This document shows, piece by piece, positions 50,266-57,815 of a stretch of 64,000 nucleotides of DNA; position 1 is the stretch's first letter, and every line of letters starts with the position of its first letter. The DNA lies in assembly GCF_022627325.1 (NCBI RefSeq), contig NZ_JAETZZ010000009.1, positions 62,001 to 126,000 of the forward strand. Reading direction: 5' to 3'. Source of the DNA: Pseudomonas putida (GTDB taxonomy: Bacteria > Pseudomonadota > Gammaproteobacteria > Pseudomonadales > Pseudomonadaceae). Under the pieces are notes generated by a model, which worked only from the letters and a program-made list of their open reading frames with translations, made no database searches and was not told the origin of the DNA. Made by a program: the position numbers and the translations under genes.

Positions 50266-51139
50266 GGAGCAGCTCCTATGGCTTGATAAGACCAAGTCTA
50301 CTGAAGCAAGGCAGCTGTCAGGCATGCTTGTGAAGGCTTGATACAAAGGTCCTAGCGTTGGTCGCGGCCAATCAGGCCGTTTTGTTGACGGGCTGGATGA
50401 AATGGCATCGATGAAATGTCCCCGCCTGCGGGCTGTTAGGCTCGGCCCGGCGCACGGCTGGGGCTGACTTTTACCAATGGTCAGCGATTCGACTCGGATA
50501 TGAGTGACGCGCTAGGCGTGTTTCCAGGCTTGGCACCGCATGCCAAGCGTGAGGCGTTCCAAAGTGCTAGTTAGGTGACGGGGGCTGGTCGGTGGAATGG
50601 CCTGGCCCTGGATGTTCAGATCGGTGCAGACACCTTGGTGCTGGACGCCCTCGCCCAGACGGCGCCGGATGAAATCAAGAGGATTTTCATCCTCTGGGGG
50701 CCTGAGGCATCGGATGATGCTCGACCAGGCTGCCGAAGCACTGCACGTCAGCGCACGTCGCATCAGCCGATGTAGCAGTGCTCGAGAAGCGATGCCGCGC
50801 ACATTAGCGTTGGACTGTTTGTGCATGAAAACACTGGGGCAGCCTTTTATGAAACTGCGAATGGTGCGGCACCAGGAGTCGAAAATCTTTCTAATTATAT
50901 GATTGTTATAGGTTTTTTATTAATCCTTAGTCGGCCTATCTCTAAGGCTATCCTTTTTGAATTGTGTTATCGCATCAGTGTTCTGGAGAGGCGCAAACCA
51001 AAAGTCGTGTCTCCCGCGCACGGCTGCGCACCTCGCTACGCTGGCGATAAAAAAATTAGAGTCGGAGTTGCGTCAACACAGCTACTGGTTTGAGCGGGCT
51101 GGCCAGTGGTTTCGGTAACTGAAAGTAGAAAATTCCGCA
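50266..51139. other. Gap between nucleotidyltransferase and retron
   Basis: About 870 bases with no supported gene. It carries the outer copy of the tRNA-Thr 3' end (50842-50883), after which base composition drops sharply (AT-rich 50884-50990). A minus-strand open frame at 50512-50826 has no recognisable content and no clear ribosome site. Confidence 0.5.
50842..50883. other. Probable outer att site (copy of tRNA-Thr 3' end)
   Basis: This 42-bp segment matches 56545-56587 with about 38 of 43 aligned positions identical, in the same orientation. It includes the last ~22 nt of the tRNA with CCA (ATGGTGCGGCACCAGGAGTC against ATGGTGCCGGCACCAGGAAT) and about 20 bp downstream of the tRNA. This is what integration at the tRNA 3' end leaves behind, here with mutations. 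Confidence 0.75.
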
Positions 51140-51465
51140 TGCTTCCTGAGATAGTGATGACAGGTTGCCATCAGCCTGTTAGCCGGGTATGGTGACGCTG
51201 CGTGGGCGTCCCGCCTACCTGCAGCAGTCGAGTCCAACAGTCGGTGAAAATGCGTACTTCGGTATGCGCTCAGCGTTTGAGTTGAGCTAATGGGGTGGGG
51301 GGCCCCGCAGTCCCCGACCCCCGCGCTCCCGCTCTCCCGCAGGAGTATTTCAAGGTAGGTGTAGCCATGTGGTAGTGGCGGTACTCACCGACTATCGATG
51401 AAAGCAGCACTGCCACTGTCCCTATGTTATGGGGGGCGAAGCCTACATTTATCTTCAGGATGAAG
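51140..51465 (+). ncRNA. Candidate retron msr-msd non-coding RNA
   Basis: A gene-free, stem-rich stretch directly before the reverse transcriptase. Visible elements: TTAGC at 51179-51183 (like the branching-G region of other retrons); a long hairpin 51194-51229 (GACGCTGCGTGGGCG pairing with CGCCTAC-CT-GCAGC-A-GTC); a UUCG-capped hairpin GCGTAC-TTCG-GTATGC about 51252-51267; a G-rich/C-rich stem about 51292-51323; and a 9-bp stem AGTGGCGGT/ACTGCCACT about 51374-51417. A possible a1/a2 pair is TCCTGAGAT (51144-51152) with ATCTTCAGGA (51451-51460, one bulged base). AGTCGGTGA/TCACCGACT (51239-51247/51385-51393) also pairs perfectly. Ends and the priming G are tentative. Confidence 0.55.
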
Positions 51466-51466
51466 T

Positions 51467-52681
51467 ATGATAGACGCTCGCTTCGTTAATCCCATAAAAC
51501 TCTCTGCAGATTCTATTTCCTCTGTCAGCTCGCTTTGCGACGTTTTAGATATCTCGCAAAAAGAACTGGGTGAAGTACTCGCGTTGTCCGGGGAGGAGAG
51601 ATATTCCAGCAAGGAGATTAGTAAGGCAGGTGGAAAGTCCCGGATAGTACATAATCCGCATAAGCTCGTAAGAAAGATTCAAAGGCGGATTAATAATCGA
51701 ATTTTTACTGCCGAAAACTATATCCAATGGCCATCCTACTTGTACGGCTCAGTATCCAATCAAGAGTATGACGTGGAAGATGATCAGACTTATCTGAACG
51801 GAAAGGATTACGTTTCTTGTGCTGCAAGGCACTGCCAGGCGAGCAGTATCCTAAAGCTGGATGTTCAAGATTTTTTTGATAATATTCATATTGGTTTGGT
51901 TGAGCAGGTTTTCAAGGATTTTTTGTGTTTTCCTGAACCAGTTGCAAAAGTCCTAGCAAATCTATGCTCTCGAAATGAGCACCTACTACAAGGCGCTTTG
52001 ACATCTAGCTATCTAGCGTCACTGTGTCTCTGGGATGTCGAAGGAAAAGTAGCGGAGCGGCTTGGCAGAAAAGGCCTTGTTTACACTCGGCTGGTAGACG
52101 ATATAACTGTCTCGTCCAAATCGATCAAAACCGACTTTACCTATGCTAAAAATATAATAATAGGTATGCTTGAGAGTAAAGATTTACCTGTAAATGAAGC
52201 TAAAACTCAGGTCCACCGTGCTAGTACCAAGCCTCTAACCGTTCATGGGCTGAGAGTAGGCTTCTCGACACCACGCCTCCCTGCAGACGAAGTTAGGCGT
52301 ATCCGCGCAGCAGTGAGAAATGTCGAATCCCTAGCGGAAGAGCCTAATTATCGCGTGAAACATGCTTATCGCAAAGATTTTAATGTATGCATGGGGCGTG
52401 TGAATAAGCTCCAGCGCGTTGGGCACTCACAGTATGATGCTTTGGTTTCTCGGTTGGAAAAAGTACAGCCTCTGCCATCTAAAAGAGACATTGGTAGAGT
52501 TAGATCTATGATCGAACGCCTTAGATCGGACTATCCAAAGCGTGCTCACACTTATTGGTATCGCGTCCGATTTTACAAAGTTCACGAGCGCCTTAATATA
52601 CTAAAGCGGACTTATAGGCATGAAGCATTGGATTTCAGGATTGAACTCAAAGCTCTTAAACCTCCTAAGAGCGGGCAATAG
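51467..52681 (+). CDS. Retron reverse transcriptase (Ec48-like)
   Basis: A 404-residue retron-type reverse transcriptase. Motif 3/X region CAARH (118-122) fits the retron N-A-x-x-H motif with N changed to C; catalytic motif A is LKLDVQDFFDN (129-139); LLQGALTSSYLASL (173-186) replaces L-P-Q-G-A-P-T-S; the catalytic pair is Asp211-Asp212 in YTRLVDDITVS, so the box is LVDD rather than YADD. TVHGLRVG (258-265) stands for the V-T-G-L motif. It would make msDNA from the RNA encoded upstream. AGGA precedes the ATG. The gene is far more AT-rich than the chromosome, indicating transfer. Confidence 0.88.
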   Translation: MIDARFVNPIKLSADSISSVSSLCDVLDISQKELGEVLALSGEERYSSKEISKAGGKSRIVHNPHKLVRKIQRRINNRIFTAENYIQWPSYLYGSVSNQEYDVEDDQTYLNGKDYVSCAARHCQASSILKLDVQDFFDNIHIGLVEQVFKDFLCFPEPVAKVLANLCSRNEHLLQGALTSSYLASLCLWDVEGKVAERLGRKGLVYTRLVDDITVSSKSIKTDFTYAKNIIIGMLESKDLPVNEAKTQVHRASTKPLTVHGLRVGFSTPRLPADEVRRIRAAVRNVESLAEEPNYRVKHAYRKDFNVCMGRVNKLQRVGHSQYDALVSRLEKVQPLPSKRDIGRVRSMIERLRSDYPKRAHTYWYRVRFYKVHERLNILKRTYRHEALDFRIELKALKPPKSGQ

Positions 52682-53381
52682 CCACCACTCATACCAAAAG
52701 CTTATTCTGTGTTTGACTTACACGGGAGTGATAGGCATAGCACTTGTGCTTGCCCTGGCGGTGCTCTTAATCTTCACGGGAAAGCTGTATTCACAAACTT
52801 CTTGTTTTACTAATGAGTGTTTTGAAAGCTTCTTTAAATCAATTAGTTCGGCAGTTGTTTTTGGGCAGATTGTAGTTGGGCTTATTGCTCTGGTCGCAAC
52901 AATTGGAGCGCTATTTATTGCGCTGTTAAGCTATCTTGCAGCAGATAAGACGGCCCGCTTCACTAACTATATATCCCATCTTTCAATGTTTCAGGCATAT
53001 TTCCTTAGTGAGGTGAACAAGCTTGAGCATCTCTCGGTGTCAAGCTTTGATATTCACAGGCTTTATGTTTTTATATTTAGTCGAGCCGATGAGGGGGTTA
53101 TTAACCCTTCTAGTCAGTATTTTGATTTTTTGGCGGAATTAAATTCTGAAGTGACGAGGTCAAATCAAATGGCAAGCAGTGCTCAGGGGGGAAGCTTCAG
53201 GCACTTGGAGCATCAGGCTAGGCTGCGATTAGTGTTTATGAAAATTGGTTTTGACCTTCAGCTTCAACCAAAAATTAATTTTTTTGAGATCGAGGGTGAC
53301 TTGTTTAAGTTGATAAATAGTATTAATGTTTCGTTTTGTCGGATGAGCGATGGGGAATTGGTTGGGAGGCTGTATAGGTAG
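52620..53381 (+). CDS. Retron effector membrane protein (Ec48-type, two TM)
   Basis: A 253-residue protein with two strong membrane segments, about residues 28-53 and 78-106, followed by a ~145-residue cytosolic part. Size and layout match the two-TM effector of retron Ec48 (Eco6), which disrupts the membrane when phage proteins inhibit RecBCD. It overlaps the RT gene by 62 nt if the ATG at 52620 is used; no good ribosome site is seen there, so coupling to RT translation is likely and the start is uncertain. AT-rich like the RT gene. Confidence 0.78.
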   Translation: MKHWISGLNSKLLNLLRAGNSHHSYQKLILCLTYTGVIGIALVLALAVLLIFTGKLYSQTSCFTNECFESFFKSISSAVVFGQIVVGLIALVATIGALFIALLSYLAADKTARFTNYISHLSMFQAYFLSEVNKLEHLSVSSFDIHRLYVFIFSRADEGVINPSSQYFDFLAELNSEVTRSNQMASSAQGGSFRHLEHQARLRLVFMKIGFDLQLQPKINFFEIEGDLFKLINSINVSFCRMSDGELVGRLYR

Positions 53382-53831
53382 AGCATGTGGTTGTTTTAAA
53401 TATAAAGTGCTCAGCGGTCTGTATTAGGCTTGATAGCTTTGAAGTGTGGTGTGTTTGCAGGTCTGCCGTTCAATTATTATAGATGGAGTTCTACAGCCTC
53501 CGGAAATAAAAAGCAGCTGAAAAAAAACCTTCAGGTGCGTGTCTTATTTCACTTCAGAAATCGCTTTATCCCTGCGGTAGCGATTGCCGAACCCCGCTGC
53601 GCTGCATACTTAACGCTTTGCTCGAACTAGTCAACTTCACATACTGATCACTGCGAAGCGCACTATAGTCCGGTTCACACTGGAAATATGATCCTGGCCA
53701 GTACTGACAGCATCTTCACCCCGCTCAATCTAACTACGAACGTACACCGCATAATCAGCCAGAATCTGCCAATCAATTCGTCGCACATCAACGGGGAGGG
53801 GCATTGCTGTTTGTTTAATCACAACTGGTTT
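53382..53831. other. AT-rich gap after the retron
   Basis: About 450 bases between the effector stop and the convergent membrane-protein gene. Short open frames at 53430-53630 and 53688-53912 have no recognisable content. No clear terminator with a T-run is visible; nothing else supported. Confidence 0.5.
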
Positions 53832-54329
53832 TCATTGTTCACCTTTCCTATTATTTGGGTTGCTACTGTAAAGCGCAAAGAAATACGGTCCCGCCAGTAT
53901 ACTTCCGGCTAAGTAGACTGCCCATGTGTCTAAATCAGTCAGACATTTGATTAAGCCTGCGCCGGCGCTAAACACTGTTCCGTAAAGAGTGGCTCTTGTG
54001 TACAGGTTTGAGTAGAGAATATTTGGTGATTCAAGCAAGAAGAAAGCTATCTGTTTGTCAGCAATGCTTTGCCTAATTTTATTTGCTTTCTGGATGCCGT
54101 AGCTGCAAATCAAACCAAAAACAAAGAAGAGAACAAGTAGCGCGATCGTAAACGTGCGTTCAGAAGATAATTCTATGTTAAAAAATGGAATTGTATAATT
54201 GGTTTTTCCTTCTTTGGAAATTACCATTGAGTATGCAACAGCACAAACTATTAATCCTGATACTAGCGCTCGTTGAGCCAGTGTAAGCGCTTCGTTGTAA
54301 TAAGCCACCTTCAATTCTTCAATGCTCAA
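53832..54329 (-). CDS. Unknown four-TM membrane protein
   Basis: A 165-residue protein with about four hydrophobic segments (near residues 20-37, 58-79, 110-127 and 133-152), short charged N- and C-termini (ends SNPNNRKGEQ). AT-rich like the retron genes and in the same island, reading toward them. I do not recognise the family. It could be a further effector, an immunity protein or unrelated cargo. No strong ribosome site is obvious before ATG 54329. Confidence 0.55.
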   Translation of the reverse strand: MSIEELKVAYYNEALTLAQRALVSGLIVCAVAYSMVISKEGKTNYTIPFFNIELSSERTFTIALLVLFFVFGLICSYGIQKANKIRQSIADKQIAFFLLESPNILYSNLYTRATLYGTVFSAGAGLIKCLTDLDTWAVYLAGSILAGPYFFALYSSNPNNRKGEQ

Positions 54330-54585
54330 AGTTCATAGTCCTATGGTTGCTTGCTGGTAAAGTTTAGGTGAAAGCTCGATTTATAGTGCTCTGCGGTCTA
54401 GAGTGGCCCGCTTTAATCTAAGAATGACATTTCTATGTTTGTTAGTATTGATGTCGAGGCTGTCATTTCTCTGTGTGCCATCCGAATTCTTTAGCGTGCC
54501 ACTGAAAATAGCTAGCGCTTCCGGGCCACTTGTCAACACTTCTGCCTACAATGAAATTCACGGTTTCCTCTAAGTTTTCTGGTAA

Positions 54586-54882
54586 CTATCGTCGTGGGTT
54601 ATGCAGAATTTTCCCATCCACCACATATACAAAGCCATATTCAAATAAGCTGCCGCAGCCTAATGAAAACATGAGCATGGCTATGTTTTCCAAGTCCAAG
54701 CGCCGCAGGGACATCGATATTGAGGTGGCATCCATCACATGGGTAGTGACCGCACGAGCTGCCGGACCCGAATCGTACTTGCGGGTGAACCACCGCGGGA
54801 GCGGCGTGACCTTAAAGGTTCGGATCACTTGGGGTGCTGTCATCGACAGCTCTTGCGCTTTCCGGTCTACGCTTGTGGACAA
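54586..54882 (-). CDS. Possible small hypothetical protein
   Basis: A 98-residue open frame (or 85 residues from an internal Met) without recognised motifs. The sequence begins MSTSVDRKAQELS and contains a hydrophobic patch (NIAMLMFSLGCGSLFEYGFVY). An open frame of similar length lies on the other strand, so coding is doubtful. Confidence 0.25.
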   Translation of the reverse strand: MSTSVDRKAQELSMTAPQVIRTFKVTPLPRWFTRKYDSGPAARAVTTHVMDATSISMSLRRLDLENIAMLMFSLGCGSLFEYGFVYVVDGKILHNPRR

Positions 54883-54962
54883 TATTCGTCAAGCAGCGCG
54901 ATATCAGGGATTTAGCACCTGTGGATAAAACTATCCCCGGTGGACATCAGTGGTTTTCCACA
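54874..54962. other. Cluster of three DnaA-box-like 9-mers
   Basis: TGTGGACAA (54874-54882), TGTGGATAA (54920-54928, perfect box) and TTTTCCACA (54954-54962) fall within 89 bp. Only the middle one is a perfect consensus. Possible remnant of a plasmid or element replication origin; no replication gene is recognised nearby. Confidence 0.4.
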
Positions 54963-54998
54963 GACGTAAGATGTGCCAGCAGTTTTTTTCTTAGGTAT

Positions 54999-55043
54999 GG
55001 TCCTTTCAAACGGGACGGCTTTGCAGCCGCATTTGAAAGGACC
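54999..55043. repeat. Perfect 12-bp inverted repeat with inner hairpin
   Basis: GGTCCTTTCAAA (54999-55010) pairs with TTTGAAAGGACC (55032-55043), and within the 21-nt spacer CGGCT/AGCCG (55016-55020 and 55025-55029) forms a second stem with a TTGC loop. No T-run follows. It may be a structured RNA, an operator or a recombination site. Confidence 0.6.
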
Positions 55044-55110
55044 CGCGCGGAGGAGCTTCATGCGGTGCTGTGGGTAACTTCACAGCGAGTTGAGGTGGTG
55101 GTGCCGCGGG

Positions 55111-55455
55111 CTACTCGGTCCTCTTGGCACTGCGAAGGCGCGTGACGTTCTCGCCCGTCTGTTTGGCAAACTCGTGCGGGGTCACATGGTCCTCGCGGTT
55201 CGCCTCCAGAAACCGACTCCACCAGGTCATGATCATCCGGCGCTCTTCGAGGAACTAGGCCTTGTGGGTATAAGCGGCCCGTACGTTATTGCGTTCCTTG
55301 TGACTCATCTGCAGCTCGATAGCCGTCTCCGACCACAGCCCGGACTCGACCAGCGCGCTGCACGCCATGGCTCGGAACCCGTGGCCGCAGATATCCACCT
55401 TGGTGTGGTAGCCCATCGTCCTGAGTGCGGCAAACCCCGGCCCCAAATGAGGTCG
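55111..55455 (-). pseudogene. int: P4-type tyrosine integrase, 3' remnant with stop codon
   Basis: The C-terminal ~113 codons of a P4-like integrase. The catalytic Arg is in GHGFRAMA (H-x-x-R), the second His in SHKERNNVRAAY and the nucleophile Tyr in RAAYTH. A TAG at 55255-55257 interrupts THKA-stop-FLEERRM, and the frame reopens in phase to a TAG at 55111-55113 (end LRSAKRTE). GAG to TAG would explain it. Everything upstream of the LRTMGY region (N-terminal and SAM-like core-binding domains) is missing. It lies between the retron and the tRNA-Thr gene on the tRNA's strand, fitting its role as integrator of this island. Confidence 0.85.
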
Positions 55456-55565
55456 AACTGATTTCAGCGGGCGAGAGAAACACGATATTTCAGGGTCAAA
55501 CCGCGAAACATTTCTAATTCCGCCAGCTGCAAGCCACTGCGCTAGATTCCCTTCTCCTGGCATCC

Positions 55566-55955
55566 ATGCCGTCCCCAATCCAGCATCTCGCCGTGGGTAC
55601 ACCGTTGAAAAAGTTTGCGTTTGTGAGTGCAGCTGCTGAGCGTGAATACAAAGACCTTCCCAAAGACGTTCAGGACGATTTTAGTAAAGACCTGCGACGC
55701 ATCCAGTATGGCCAGGACCCAGAGCGGCCGATCAAGTCGTTGTCCGAGTCGGTAGGGGCGGGTGCGATTGAGCTCATCATCAACGGCAGCCCTGCATTCC
55801 GATGCGTGTATGTGGCCAAATTTGCAGACATGGTCGTCGTGTTGCATTCGTTCGTAAAAACGACCAACAGGTCCGACCGGCACGCGATGCAGGTCGCCGA
55901 ACAGCGGATGAAGGAGTTGAAGCAAGAACTGAGAAAAATGGGATACAGGGTTTAG
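55566..55955 (+). CDS. RelE/Gp49-like toxin-family protein
   Basis: A 129-residue protein of the phage-derived Gp49-like (PF05973) branch of RelE/ParE toxins. Recognisable parts: KKFAFVSAAAEREYKDLPKDVQDDFSKDL, the GAIELIINGSPAFRCVYVAKFADMVVVLHSFVKTT beta-sheet core, and a basic helical end (MKELKQELRKMG). Such toxins cut mRNA on the ribosome. ATG 55566 or GTG 55593 may be the start. The family partner is normally an XRE gene directly downstream on the same strand; here it faces the gene head-on with a 4-nt stop overlap. Confidence 0.82.
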   Translation: MPSPIQHLAVGTPLKKFAFVSAAAEREYKDLPKDVQDDFSKDLRRIQYGQDPERPIKSLSESVGAGAIELIINGSPAFRCVYVAKFADMVVVLHSFVKTTNRSDRHAMQVAEQRMKELKQELRKMGYRV

Positions 55956-56275
55956 CTGCCAGGCCTTTGGGTGATCACGATCTGGGGCGGTGAACCTGCA
56001 TCGTTTGAGGGCAGGGTCAGGGTTGTGCGAAAGCCGAGCTTGTCCAGCATGTCCATCATGGCGTCCAAGGTGAATTTCTCGATCTTGCCATTTGCAAGCT
56101 CGGATATGCGGGATTGGGTTACGTTCAGCTTGGCTGCGGCATCATGCTGTTTGAGGCCCATTTTTTTGATGCAGTCAGTGATGAAAATGGACAAGTCCAT
56201 TTTCAAGGCCATTTTGCTGGCGGTATCTGCGTCGTGGGTGGCGTGGAAAGGGCTTTCGTGGAATTGAAGCGCCAT
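55952..56275 (-). CDS. XRE/HigA-like antitoxin-family protein
   Basis: A 107-residue protein with a helix-turn-helix of the HigA2-like XRE type (about residues 37-75, MGLKQHDAAAKLNVTQSRISELANG, then KFTLDAMMDMLDKLGF). GAGG lies 7 nt before the ATG. It is convergent with the RelE-like gene, sharing stop-codon bases (55952-55955). Likely binds DNA at its own promoter and perhaps neutralises the toxin. An alternative start at Met22 or Met26 would give a length closer to most family members. Confidence 0.82.
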   Translation of the reverse strand: MALQFHESPFHATHDADTASKMALKMDLSIFITDCIKKMGLKQHDAAAKLNVTQSRISELANGKIEKFTLDAMMDMLDKLGFRTTLTLPSNDAGSPPQIVITQRPGS

Positions 56276-56418
56276 TGGCTTGCCTCGACAGAAATATCTA
56301 AAATTTGCGATAAATCGTAGTGGGGATTGGTTGGCTAGTCAAAGCGTTTGTGTTGGAGGGTGTGTCTGTTTGTGAGCTGGGCTGGTGATCAGAGAATTGC
56401 TTCTGCTTGGGGTGGTTG

Positions 56419-56461
56419 GGGCTGCTGCGCAGCCCATCGCAGGCAAGCCAGCTCCTACACC
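56419..56461. repeat. Degenerate REP element
   Basis: One REP-like copy with changes in the core (ATCGCAGGCAAGCCAGCTCC) between the XRE gene and the tRNA. Confidence 0.65.
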
Positions 56462-56521
56462 GATCGTGGTGGCTTCAGGGCATCTGTAAGGCAGGGGATT
56501 GGGCGCTGCAGGGGGGAAAAC

Positions 56522-56553
56522 AAAAAAGGCCCACCTTTCGGTGAGCCTTTTTT
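56522..56553 (-). terminator. Terminator after tRNA-Thr
   Basis: AAAAAAGGC-C-CACC and GGTG-A-GCCTTTTTT form a 13-bp stem with one mismatch and a TTTC loop; T-runs exist on both strands. On the minus strand it directly follows the tRNA. Its right arm falls within the att-like repeat. Confidence 0.85.
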
Positions 56554-56564
56554 GATACTGCGTA

Positions 56565-56640
<76 letters not shown>

Positions 56641-56738
56641 AATGGGGCGTCATTATAACGATCGGTTGGCGCCTGTAAACCACTTCCTTGCGATTGTTTG
56701 AAAATGACCTAAGTCACCGGCCTAAAAGGAGAAATTTC

Positions 56739-57032
56739 CTACCAGCCGCGGTGGATGGTGTTGACGTTTGGTTCGGTCTTGGCGGGGTTGAAGAACAGCT
56801 TGTCGTTATCGCAGCCACGCTTGCGGCAGGGGCTTTCTACGCGCAGGGGCAGGCCGTTGTCGCCGCCCAGTTGCATGCCGGGGGTGTTCCAGTCCAGGTT
56901 GCTGGTGTGCTGTGGCGTGGTACCGCTGCCAGTGGCGCAGGCAGTCAGGGCCAAGGAGAAGGTCAGCAGGGCAAGGGATTTGGCGTGAGGCACGATGTCG
57001 AGGTCCGTTAGTCCATGTCGATTCTGGCGCAA
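56739..57032 (-). CDS. Small lipoprotein
   Basis: A 97-residue protein by the longest start; a GTG at 56993 (VPHAKSLALLTF) gives 84 residues and a more normal signal peptide. The lipobox SLALTAC places the lipidated Cys about 20 residues from that start. Mature part: TGSGTTPQHTSNLDWNTPG, then a Cys pair (PCRKRGCDNDK). Function unknown; probably anchored in the envelope. Confidence 0.75.
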   Translation of the reverse strand: MRQNRHGLTDLDIVPHAKSLALLTFSLALTACATGSGTTPQHTSNLDWNTPGMQLGGDNGLPLRVESPCRKRGCDNDKLFFNPAKTEPNVNTIHRGW

Positions 57033-57539
57033 CGCCAGACGGTCGCGGGGCTGGAGGGCAGCGCGCGACGTAGCTTTTTAGTGATTTGGGGGCGGATCAT
57101 ACACCGTTGGGCCGGGCTCGCGGTGGATCTGCGTCGCATTGTGATCACTGTGTAGGCCTTCCGAGGTTAAACACGCCCCCCAAAATACGGTGGTGCTCTT
57201 TCGCTGGGAGCGCAGCTGTAAGGTATTTCTGAATCTAAAACCAAATGCTTCAGTAACGGAGCACTTGGGAATTATCCTACGAGCGCTACCGAAGCTTCAC
57301 TGTTGGCGGGGAAATGCCCCAGGGATACCGTTCCTGGGTCGCCAATTATTCCTGGTGACCGGGCGTGAGAAACCCGATGTGGAGCTACTTGGCTAGCCTG
57401 TTATGGCGGTCGTACGCGGGCAGACTTCGGTCTGGCCGAGCTTTGTAGCTCCCTCGGTTTTCTCACCCCGCGTATGACTGCCACCTAGATCTGTGAGAAA
57501 GATCCGCGTGGCAGATTCCCAGTCAACGGAGCTGCTGCC
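57033..57539. promoter_or_regulatory. Leader/gap before the DUF6124-like/DUF3077 pair
   Basis: About 500 bases. The first 350 show nothing clear. Near the genes there are two hairpins: CAGAC-TTCG-GTCTG (57421-57434) and a larger one, CTGCCAC (57478-57484) with GTGGCAG (57508-57514), enclosing GATCT/AGATC. The latter ends 25 nt before the ATG at 57540. GGAG at 57528-57531 is the ribosome site. A structured leader or operator is plausible. Confidence 0.5.
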
Positions 57540-57815
57540 ATGAAGAAAATCGTTCCAGACCCACCTCGCCCTCTCATCACCACCCCGTACTTCACCATCC
57601 ACAGCGACATTTCCCCAACCGACGCCATCGCGCACGCCGGCGAGCTCCTGCGTGCCGTAGTCGAAACCCTCGACGACCACTGCCGTGACCACGCCGGCGA
57701 GCCCGGCCTGAACCTGCTGGCAAACGCCAACCACGCGGCCTACTCAGCCTATGTACTGATCCAGCATGCCAAGCGGAGCTGGGACGATACGCAGAATGGG
57801 GAGTCGTTCACATGA
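57540..57815 (+). CDS. DUF6124-like small protein
   Basis: A 91-residue protein that opens MKKIVPDPPRPL and contains a helix pair (HAGELLRAVVETLDDHC), like the short pseudomonad proteins found upstream of DUF3077 genes. The stop overlaps the next start by 4 nt. Function unknown. Confidence 0.7.
   Translation: MKKIVPDPPRPLITTPYFTIHSDISPTDAIAHAGELLRAVVETLDDHCRDHAGEPGLNLLANANHAAYSAYVLIQHAKRSWDDTQNGESFT

Larger units (their letters stand above)
54330..55110. other. Island segment with origin-like sites and a hairpin
   Basis: About 780 bases with no firm gene. It contains a low-confidence open frame (54586-54882), three DnaA-box-like 9-mers (54874-54962), a small hairpin GGATA-AAAC-TATCC at 54924-54937, and a long hairpin at 54999-55043. 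These suggest remains of a mobile or replicating element. Confidence 0.45.

Noticed and set aside
50512..50826. 104-aa minus-strand open frame between the nucleotidyltransferase gene and the att-like site
   Set aside because: No ribosome site, no recognised motif, and an overlapping open frame of similar size on the other strand.
51467..52681. RT as a group II intron or DGR reverse transcriptase
   Set aside because: No maturase or endonuclease domain, no intron domain V-like sequence, no template/variable repeat pair; the retron-like CAARH motif and two-TM partner fit a retron better.
57190..57396. 68-aa plus-strand open frame
   Set aside because: No ribosome site, no motif, not conserved in appearance; likely chance in a gap.
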